NCBI GenBank assembly: GCA_030539275.1
Contig: JAUNSK010000001.1
Coordinates: 116,932-180,931 of the forward strand
From: Oscillospiraceae bacterium
GTDB lineage: Bacteria > Bacillota > Clostridia > Oscillospirales > Ruminococcaceae
Length of the DNA: 64,000 bases
Reading direction: 5' to 3'
In this document: positions 57,794 to 64,000 of the stretch, one piece after another
Numbering within the stretch: position 1 is the first letter of the stretch
Layout of the letters: the number at the start of each line of letters is the position of its first letter
Program-made: the position numbers and the translations under genes
Notes under the pieces: generated by a model
Told to the model about the DNA's origin: nothing
The model's input: only the letters and a program-made list of their open reading frames with translations
The model's database searches: none

Positions 57794-58206
57794 GTATAGT
57801 ATCCAGTGTACGTAATTATATTCTGGACTTTCCGGAGCTTAAGGATGGCAGATTACAGGTGGATTTTCTTGACACAAAAGCTGTTGAGTATACTGTTGAA
57901 ACTGTTCCGGTTAATCCTATCATAAAAAAATATGTAGATGGAGGAACACTTAAGCAATATAACTTTATTTTCGCCAGTCGTGAATTTTTTGGAACAGATG
58001 TAAATCAGAATATAGAAAACCTTAATTTCTACGAACAGTTTTCAGAATGGATAGAAACACAAAATAAAAATCAAGTTTTTCCGGAACTTGAAACCGGAAA
58101 AGAAGCACAAAGCATTGAAATACTGACATCAGGCTATGTTTTTGAAATGGATTCGGATAATGCCAGATATCAGATTCAGTGCAGAATGCTTTATGAGGAG
58201 GATTAG
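57790..58206 (+). CDS. Tail terminator / minor capsid 3-like protein, 138 residues
   Basis: A mixed alpha/beta protein with Tyr-Ile-Leu-Asp-Phe-Pro, Val-Asp-Phe-Leu and Gln-Tyr-Asn-Phe-Ile-Phe-Ala-Ser-Arg-Glu. Pattern and place directly before the major tail gene match proteins that cap the tail tube. ATGA overlap with the previous gene. Confidence 0.82.
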   Translation: MSIVSSVRNYILDFPELKDGRLQVDFLDTKAVEYTVETVPVNPIIKKYVDGGTLKQYNFIFASREFFGTDVNQNIENLNFYEQFSEWIETQNKNQVFPELETGKEAQSIEILTSGYVFEMDSDNARYQIQCRMLYEED

Positions 58207-58207
58207 T

Positions 58208-58714
58208 ATGAGTTTAGTAAGAAGAGAACAGAAAGTTGCCTTTTATGGTGTTCCGACAACATCTGGCAGTTCTACTACAACAACATATACCAGGATGCAG
58301 AAGTTCACAAGTCTTTCAACAAGCAAAGGCGCAAAAGAGTATTCCCGACAGTATGTTGATGAAGCATTTGAAACGAGCAGTGTTGTAGGATACTCCCCTT
58401 CAATCGGTTATGAATTTGATCTGCATACAGGAAATACTGTACATCAGGATATTGTAAGTATTTCAGATGAAGAGAAGCTTGGCGATGATGCAGTAAGAGA
58501 AATCATAGTTGTAGATAAAACTACAGCAGGATCTTCGTCAGGTTCATTTAAGGCATCAAAGCGATCATTCACAGTAGTTCCAAGCTCTGAAGGCGATTCA
58601 ACAGATGCATATACATACAGTGGTGATTTTAAGTGTGCCGGCGAAATTGTCAAAGGAGAAGCAACATCTTCAGACGGATGGCAGACAGTCACATTCACTG
58701 CTGATTCTGATTGA
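58208..58714 (+). CDS. Major tail protein
   Basis: A 168-residue tube protein. A longer frame exists, but GAGGAGG supports ATG 58208. It is beta-rich with Ser/Thr-rich turns. The part after residue 100 (Thr-Ala-Gly-Ser-Ser-Ser-Gly) is a linker to a last strand group. Position between terminator and chaperones is standard for siphoviruses. Confidence 0.85.
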   Translation: MSLVRREQKVAFYGVPTTSGSSTTTTYTRMQKFTSLSTSKGAKEYSRQYVDEAFETSSVVGYSPSIGYEFDLHTGNTVHQDIVSISDEEKLGDDAVREIIVVDKTTAGSSSGSFKASKRSFTVVPSSEGDSTDAYTYSGDFKCAGEIVKGEATSSDGWQTVTFTADSD

Positions 58715-58799
58715 AGTAATCAGGCTGATTCATTAAGCCTTGAAACAGAAAACATAATGTCAGAAAACGACGAACAGATAAACATGGAGGATGAAATAA

Positions 58800-59171
58800 A
58801 TGAATAATACTACATGGGAAATAAACGGTTTGACTTTTGAACTTGATCTTGATGATGCACTGGATATGGAACGCTATGAAAATGCTTTTAAAAGACTTCA
58901 GGAAAAGGCTGAAACTCTACGTAAAAATGCAGACAGTGCATCCACAAAAATTAAGAACACCTGTACTGCTTACCGTAATCTTATTGATGATGTTTTCGGA
59001 GATGGAACATCAGCTAAGATAATCCCCCCTGATTGCTGGAAGCTTCGTAATCATGAAGATATGATTGCATCCTTTATGGCTTTTATTGAAGCTCAGGCAG
59101 CAACTAATAAAGCAAGGGTTACTGCGTTCACAGCAAAATACAAACCTGTCGGACGTACATCAACAAAATGA
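58800..59171 (+). CDS. Tail assembly chaperone, first protein, 123 residues
   Basis: Begins with a short beta domain (Thr-Trp-Glu-Ile-Asn-Gly-Leu-Thr-Phe-Glu-Leu-Asp) and continues as a charged helical protein. It lies where siphoviruses encode the tape-measure chaperone. The following gene is in the -1 frame and overlaps by ATGA after ACA-AAA. GGAGG precedes the start. Confidence 0.75.
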   Translation: MNNTTWEINGLTFELDLDDALDMERYENAFKRLQEKAETLRKNADSASTKIKNTCTAYRNLIDDVFGDGTSAKIIPPDCWKLRNHEDMIASFMAFIEAQAATNKARVTAFTAKYKPVGRTSTK

Positions 59172-59743
59172 TCAATATACTTTATGAATCTTATCCTACG
59201 TCAGTAACGATTGATAATAAGGTTTATCAAATACTAACAGATTTCAGGGACTGGATATCATTTTCAGAAATGATATCTGACACAAGCGTATCTAAAGAAG
59301 ACAAGCTGCTATTCATGCTCTCTTGGTTTCCCGGTGAAAAACCGCCGGTTACTGCAGAGATGATAAAGCAGCTTGTCTCATTTTTTGCAGTTAAGGAAGA
59401 TATATCTGCAGACGTTACAGAAAATTATTCAGGCAGGCAAAAACACCCGTCATTCAGCTTTAAATATGATGCTGCATATGTTTTATCTGATTTTCTGAGA
59501 TATTATCAGATTAATTTATCACATATTGAGTATCTGCACTGGTGGGAATTTCAAAGTCTTTTCAAAGGGCTGCCTGATGAATCACAGACAAAAAAACGTA
59601 TTTCATATAGAACAACTAATCTTGAAGAAATAAGCGATAAAAAAGAGCGGAAGCGTATCAGAAAAATCAAACTTGCACTTAGACTTCCGTCAACAGAAAT
59701 AGATGATGAAGATATAGGCGCCGTATTCAGCAGTTGCATGTAA
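59168..59743 (+). CDS. Phage Gp15-family protein (tail assembly chaperone, second protein)
   Basis: A 191-residue protein of the Gp15 family (as in A118). Motifs: Phe-Arg-Asp-Trp-Ile-Ser-Phe-Ser-Glu near residue 30, and His-Trp-Trp-Glu-Phe-Gln-Ser-Leu-Phe-Lys-Gly-Leu-Pro with Lys-Lys-Arg-Ile-Ser-Tyr-Arg near 125. It works with the preceding protein on the tape measure encoded next. Confidence 0.88.
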   Translation: MINILYESYPTSVTIDNKVYQILTDFRDWISFSEMISDTSVSKEDKLLFMLSWFPGEKPPVTAEMIKQLVSFFAVKEDISADVTENYSGRQKHPSFSFKYDAAYVLSDFLRYYQINLSHIEYLHWWEFQSLFKGLPDESQTKKRISYRTTNLEEISDKKERKRIRKIKLALRLPSTEIDDEDIGAVFSSCM

Positions 59744-59756
59744 GTGAGGTGATGCT

Positions 59757-62700
59757 ATGAGCTTTGATGGTGAATTAAGATTTAATACGAGTGTGGATGC
59801 GTCCGGATTCAAACTTGGACTTGATAAATTGAGTGGCCTTGCATCTGCAGGTATTAAGGCAGTGACAGGAGCTGTTACCTTAGCTTCAGGTGCTGTAGCA
59901 GCTTTCGGTGCTTATGCAACAAAAGTAGGATCAAGCTTTGAAAGCTCTATGAGTCAGGTTTGCGCTACAATGGCTATTACCAAAGATACTGTGCTTGATG
60001 ATGGTGTTAAACCTTTTGAAGTATTGCAGCAGGCTGCCAAAGATGCCGGATCAAATACTCAGTATTCTGCTACAGAAGCCGCTGATGCATTAAACTATCT
60101 GGCTTTAGCCGGATATAGTGCAACGCAGGCTGCAGATGCACTGCCAGCTGTTTTAAATCTTGCTGCTGCAGGTGGAATGGACTTAGCTTATGCATCTGAT
60201 CTTGCTACAGATGCTATGGCGGCACTTGGTATTGAAGCAACAAACGAAAACCTTACTCATTTCGGAGATGAATTAGCTAAAACAGCAAGCAAAGCAAATG
60301 CAAATGTATCTCAGTTAGGTGAAGCAATTCTTACAGTCGGTGGTACTGCCAAAGCACTAGCCGGCGGTACCACTGAACTTAATGCGGCTTTAGGTGTTTT
60401 AGCAAACAGAGGTATAAAAGGGTCTGAGGGCGGCACAGCATTAAGAAACGTTATACTTTCCCTCAGTGCTCCGACTGATCAGGCTGCCGATGCAATAGAA
60501 TCGCTTGGTCTTAAAGTTTATGATGCTGAAGGCGATATGAGACCACTCAATGAAATCTTTAAAGATCTTGACGGATCACTTGCTAGCATGAATGCAGGTG
60601 ATAAAACACAGGCATTAAATAAGATCTTCAACAAAGTCGATTTGAAGTCTGTTCAGGCAATGTTAGCCGGCTGTGGCACTGAGTATGATAATTTATACAG
60701 TGAAATATCAAATTGTGATGGTGCTATGGCTGATATGGCTAAAACAATGAATGATAACCTTCAGGGTGATATGAAGTCTCTCGGAAGCAAATGTGAATCT
60801 CTTGGAATAGCTGTTTATGGTGGAATACAGGAACCTTTACGTGAGTTGGCAGGCAAAGGCATTGAATATGTTCAGCAGCTTACTGAAGCATTTGAAAGCG
60901 GTGGTTTTGAAGGCCTGGTATCAGAAATAGGAACAGTGCTCAGTGAAGTTGTGAGTTATATATCAACTAAACTCCCTATGCTTCTTGAACTTGGAGCATC
61001 TGTTATATCCTCATTTGTAGACAGCATGCTAAAAACTATACCTACTGTTCTTCCTGAACTTATAAAGTGCGGTATTGAAATGATAGACGGTTTATGCCAG
61101 GGCATAGCTGACACCATGTCAAAGCTTGCAGAAATCCTTCCGAAGCAAATAATGAATCTTATTTACGCTATAAGTGAACATACAGAAAACTTTGCACAGT
61201 CAGGTATTGAAATAATAACTGCACTTATCAACGGTATTGCCGATTCCCTGCCTTACATACTTGAAGCTGCAGATGAAATTGTATATGGAATCAGTAATAC
61301 CCTAATAAACGGTTTGCCGGCACTGATAGACGCAGGTCAGAAACTTATTAATAATCTTATAACAGGCTTAAGTGAAAATCTCAGCAGTGTTGTAGAGAGT
61401 GCTGCTGAAATAATAAGAACATATGTCACGGCTATATCTGATAACTTACCTATGCTTATTACTGCAGCAATAGAATTGATTAATGTACTAGCAGATGCAC
61501 TCTTTGAAAATATAGACACGATAATTGATGCAGCAATAGAGATTATAATGGCTATTGTTAATGGACTATTGCAAAATATCGACAAGCTTATTAAAGTTAC
61601 AGTCAAAATAATTATGGCTGTTGTAAATGCTATTACAAGAAATGTTGGAAAATTGACACAAGCTGCTGTTGACATTATAACCGCAGTAGCTCAGGCATTG
61701 ATAGATAACTTACCCTTGTTACTTGAAGCAGCATTTCAGATTATTGCAGCCCTTGTAACAGGATTAATACAGGCGTTACCTCAACTAGCAGACATGGAAA
61801 CTCAGATGCTAGAATCATTATGGCAGGTTATTAAAAACACGGATTGGGCATTGCTTGGAGCGGAAATACTACTAGGCATCGGAAACGGAGTAAGAAATGG
61901 TATTTCAGGTGTTGTAAGCTGGTTCAGCGGTTTCTTTGCAGCTATGGATGAGTACTTTTCAGTTGAATTGCCCAAAACAATTGAGGGTATAGTTTCATGG
62001 TTCCGACAGCTCCCAGGGAAAATAGCTGTAGAGCTTTCAACTATAATTGCTAACATAATTCAGTGGGGCTCTGACATTGCTCAGAATGCATCTGATGCAG
62101 CTTCTACTTTTATAAATAATGTCGCTACTTTCTTTCAAGAATTACCTGGCAAAGTCAAAGAAAAACTGCAAGAAGTAATAGAAAAGGTACTGTCATGGGC
62201 ATCAGAAATGAAGGCAGAAGCGCAGGATGCAGCGTCAAAGTTTATATCTGAGATAATTACCAAAGTAACATCTTTGCCTTCTGACATTTATAATAAAATT
62301 AAAAGTGCAGTTACAAAGGTTAAAGAATGGGGCGAAGAACTTGCGAAAAAAGGTAAAGATGCGGCTAAGGATTTGTTTGACAATATCGTAGATACAATTA
62401 CGGGGCTGCCAGACAAGCTACGTGAAATAGGATCAAACATTGTTGAAGGACTTTGGAACGGTATTAATGATATGGCTGGATGGGTAGAAGAAAAAATCAC
62501 TGGCTTTGGTGAAGGAATATTAGATAGCCTGAAAGAGTTCTTTGGTATACATTCCCCGTCCAGAGTCATGAGGGACATAATTGGGAAAAATCTTGTTCTC
62601 GGTATTGGTGTAGGTATTGATGAAACAATGCCAACTGTAACTGCAGATGCACTTGACGCTTTTGACAGTTTAACAGGTGCAGTAGATGCAATTAATTTTG

Positions 62701-62885
62701 CAGCTCCGTCACCATATTCAAACGTATCTAATCATCAGATATCAAATACAACAAATAACAAAGCAGAAACGAGAAATGAAAATAACTTCTATATCAATGC
62801 ACAGAATCCCCAGAAAACCGCTGAACAAATATCTGAAGAATTAGCGACACTGGAACGCAAAACACGTGCAGGAAAGGGGTATTAG
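59757..62885 (+). CDS. Tail tape measure protein, TP901 type
   Basis: A 1042-residue protein. The TP901 core lies at about 50-350 (Ser-Met-Ser-Gln-Val-Cys-Ala-Thr-Met, Ser-Ala-Thr-Glu-Ala-Ala-Asp-Ala-Leu-Asn-Tyr-Leu-Ala). The middle (about 390-700) is a run of hydrophobic helical repeats with Ile-Ile-Asp-Ala-Ala-Ile-Glu type units. The C-terminal third is amphipathic helices with Gly-Ile-His-Ser-Pro-Ser-Arg near 925. It sets tail length; the count of about 1040 residues implies a tail of roughly 150 nm by the usual proportion. Confidence 0.93.
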   Translation: MSFDGELRFNTSVDASGFKLGLDKLSGLASAGIKAVTGAVTLASGAVAAFGAYATKVGSSFESSMSQVCATMAITKDTVLDDGVKPFEVLQQAAKDAGSNTQYSATEAADALNYLALAGYSATQAADALPAVLNLAAAGGMDLAYASDLATDAMAALGIEATNENLTHFGDELAKTASKANANVSQLGEAILTVGGTAKALAGGTTELNAALGVLANRGIKGSEGGTALRNVILSLSAPTDQAADAIESLGLKVYDAEGDMRPLNEIFKDLDGSLASMNAGDKTQALNKIFNKVDLKSVQAMLAGCGTEYDNLYSEISNCDGAMADMAKTMNDNLQGDMKSLGSKCESLGIAVYGGIQEPLRELAGKGIEYVQQLTEAFESGGFEGLVSEIGTVLSEVVSYISTKLPMLLELGASVISSFVDSMLKTIPTVLPELIKCGIEMIDGLCQGIADTMSKLAEILPKQIMNLIYAISEHTENFAQSGIEIITALINGIADSLPYILEAADEIVYGISNTLINGLPALIDAGQKLINNLITGLSENLSSVVESAAEIIRTYVTAISDNLPMLITAAIELINVLADALFENIDTIIDAAIEIIMAIVNGLLQNIDKLIKVTVKIIMAVVNAITRNVGKLTQAAVDIITAVAQALIDNLPLLLEAAFQIIAALVTGLIQALPQLADMETQMLESLWQVIKNTDWALLGAEILLGIGNGVRNGISGVVSWFSGFFAAMDEYFSVELPKTIEGIVSWFRQLPGKIAVELSTIIANIIQWGSDIAQNASDAASTFINNVATFFQELPGKVKEKLQEVIEKVLSWASEMKAEAQDAASKFISEIITKVTSLPSDIYNKIKSAVTKVKEWGEELAKKGKDAAKDLFDNIVDTITGLPDKLREIGSNIVEGLWNGINDMAGWVEEKITGFGEGILDSLKEFFGIHSPSRVMRDIIGKNLVLGIGVGIDETMPTVTADALDAFDSLTGAVDAINFAAPSPYSNVSNHQISNTTNNKAETRNENNFYINAQNPQKTAEQISEELATLERKTRAGKGY

Positions 62886-62886
62886 T

Positions 62887-63573
62887 ATGGCATATATTAT
62901 TTTTAACGAAAATGACAGCAGGAATATGGGCGTATCAAATATTTTGAACATGCCACTTGCAAGTAAGGCAGAACAGAAATCAGACATACTTTATATACCA
63001 GGTAGACCCGAACCAATCATAGATTTAAAAGAGTCTTTTAACCCTGTTTCATATGTTGTTGAGATGGAAATAAAAACAGGTACTAATATTCGAAACATAT
63101 TATCGTGGCTTTCTGGCAGCGGCAAATTGATTTTTAGTGATGAACCAGACAAATATTATAATGCCTACTCTAATAGCGTTGTTTCAACAAGTAGAACAAA
63201 TAATAAGTATTACAGTATGTCAGTAAAGTTTCTATGTCAGCCGTTCGCATACGCTATAGACAACGATCCAATTGAAATTACTACAAATAATTATGCATTA
63301 GAAGTTCGCGGCAGTTATTATTCAGAGCCAATATATAAAATTTTCGGCAGCGGAAATATCACTTTAAAAGTAAACAATACGGATAAGCCCTTGAAGCTAT
63401 ACGATATTGACAGCTATGTTACTGTTGATACATCACTGCTTGTTTGTCACAAAGATAAAGTGTTTGTTAAAAATTCAGGCTTTTTGCCTTATTTGGGTGC
63501 AGGTACAAACTTGATACAGTGGGGTGGCAATGTCAGCAAAATTGAAGTTACGAAAAATGAGAGGTGGAAGTGA
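62887..63573 (+). CDS. Distal tail protein
   Basis: A 228-residue protein. The N-terminal ring domain carries Leu-Tyr-Ile-Pro-Gly-Arg-Pro-Glu-Pro and Trp-Leu-Ser-Gly-Ser-Gly-Lys-Leu. The C-terminal part has Gln-Pro-Phe-Ala-Tyr and Tyr-Ser-Glu-Pro-Ile-Tyr-Lys-Ile, typical of Dit proteins that cap the tail tube. GAAAGGGG supports ATG 62887. It overlaps the next gene by one base. Confidence 0.88.
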   Translation: MAYIIFNENDSRNMGVSNILNMPLASKAEQKSDILYIPGRPEPIIDLKESFNPVSYVVEMEIKTGTNIRNILSWLSGSGKLIFSDEPDKYYNAYSNSVVSTSRTNNKYYSMSVKFLCQPFAYAIDNDPIEITTNNYALEVRGSYYSEPIYKIFGSGNITLKVNNTDKPLKLYDIDSYVTVDTSLLVCHKDKVFVKNSGFLPYLGAGTNLIQWGGNVSKIEVTKNERWK

Positions 63574-64000
63574 TGTCTACAGCTGGCGAAGGAACTGAGG
63601 CAAATCCGTGGGTAATTCATGATGTTACTGAACTCAGAGAAAAGGCAATTGTATCAGGGGCTTTTCTGAAGCTTGCAAATAACATTGCATGTGGTAGCAG
63701 CCCATGGACAACAATTGCAGGAATTTCAAACAATAAATCAACTATTGATTTTGACGGCAGTAAGCTGATTGAACCATATATTCAGGAAAACAACAGATTG
63801 TTTGAAAATGTCAATGTTAAACAAGGCAAAATATCAGATATCACTGAAGACAGCTTTAACATTTTAGATAATGGATGCGCAGGATTATTTTTAAATTGCG
63901 GTATTAACGACATGGCAATATCGGCTTCATTAGATACATTCCAGGGAAGCGGCCAGATGTTTACAGGCTGCAGCATTGACAACATACGAGCAGAAATAGA
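63573..64000 (+). CDS. Tail-tip protein, partial at the window edge
   Basis: ATG 63573 overlaps the previous stop, with GAGGTGG upstream. About 142 residues are visible. They start with Asn-Pro-Trp-Val-Ile-His-Asp-Val-Thr-Glu-Leu and continue as short repeated strands with regular Gly, Asn and Ile, like a right-handed beta-helix. The position after Dit suggests a receptor-binding or tail-associated protein. The C-terminus is outside the window, so the domain class is open. Confidence 0.6.
   Translation, partial: MSTAGEGTEANPWVIHDVTELREKAIVSGAFLKLANNIACGSSPWTTIAGISNNKSTIDFDGSKLIEPYIQENNRLFENVNVKQGKISDITEDSFNILDNGCAGLFLNCGINDMAISASLDTFQGSGQMFTGCSIDNIRAEI

Larger units (their letters stand above)
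37939..64000. mobile_element. Mu-like transposable prophage with siphovirus-type structural genes (left part)
   Basis: The element carries a phage repressor, MuA-type DDE transposase, MuB-type ATPase, GemA, Mor, Mu gp27-like protein, terminase, portal, capsid and tail genes in phage order. The left boundary is uncertain. A terminal TG at about 37939 is one candidate, because repeats expected at a transposase-bound end start near 37966. The right end lies outside the window, so the flanking target duplication cannot be checked. The capsid and tail genes match the siphovirus families of Gram-positive phages rather than Mu. Confidence 0.85.

Overview
The window reads as a low-GC, Gram-positive, fibre-degrading gut anaerobe, most likely a Ruminococcus of the R. 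flavefaciens type. The support is two secreted dockerin proteins (a CotH protein and a CBM22-GH10-CBM22-dockerin-CE1 xylanase/esterase), strong AGGAGG ribosome sites, consensus sigma-A promoters and many small membrane proteins. The species call is inference.

Layout. 1-1076: C-terminal part of a membrane-anchored protein, possibly interrupted by an in-frame stop. 1232-5386: ferrous-iron uptake operon (feoA, an alpha/beta hydrolase, a second feoA, feoB, a Cys-rich FeoB partner) with three TTAG-N6-CTAA palindromes at its two promoters. 5430-7628: an SMI1/KNR4 protein and small unknown genes. 7690-10254: dockerin-CotH protein. 10594-30894, minus strand: a 15-gene operon for a hybrid polyketide/non-ribosomal peptide. 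31153-34344: cellulosomal xylanase/esterase. 35319-37468: a polar amino-acid ABC importer. From roughly 37.9 kb to beyond the right edge: a Mu-like transposable prophage.

The biosynthetic operon is the most striking host system. One promoter that matches the TTGACA-17-TATAAT consensus exactly drives about 20 kb. The order is type II thioesterase, ABC ATPase, FtsX-type permease, SDR ketoreductase, Sfp-type phosphopantetheinyl transferase, crotonyl-CoA carboxylase/reductase, FabF-like KS, ACP, discrete acyltransferase, AT-less KS with two carrier domains, free-standing condensation domain, thioesterase with Cys in place of the Ser nucleophile, methyltransferase, another thioesterase, and an A-PCP-Cy-A-PCP NRPS. 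The Cy domain and the second adenylation pocket point to cysteine and a thiazoline ring. The carboxylase/reductase points to an alkylmalonyl extender unit. I do not recognise this combination as a described pathway.

The prophage is a mosaic. Its left part is Mu-like: a repressor with paired operators, MuA-type DDE transposase, MuB-type ATPase, GemA, Mor and a Mu gp27-like protein. Its structural part is siphovirus-like: PBSX/SPP1-type terminase, A118-type portal and minor capsid proteins, Gp20-like scaffold, Gp15, TP901 tape measure and distal tail protein. Between the blocks lie two same-strand RNA elements with a hammerhead ribozyme core, and a NusG/LoaP-like antiterminator followed directly by a leader with a hairpin and an intrinsic terminator ahead of the late operon. 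The right end, lysis genes and tail fibres are outside the window.
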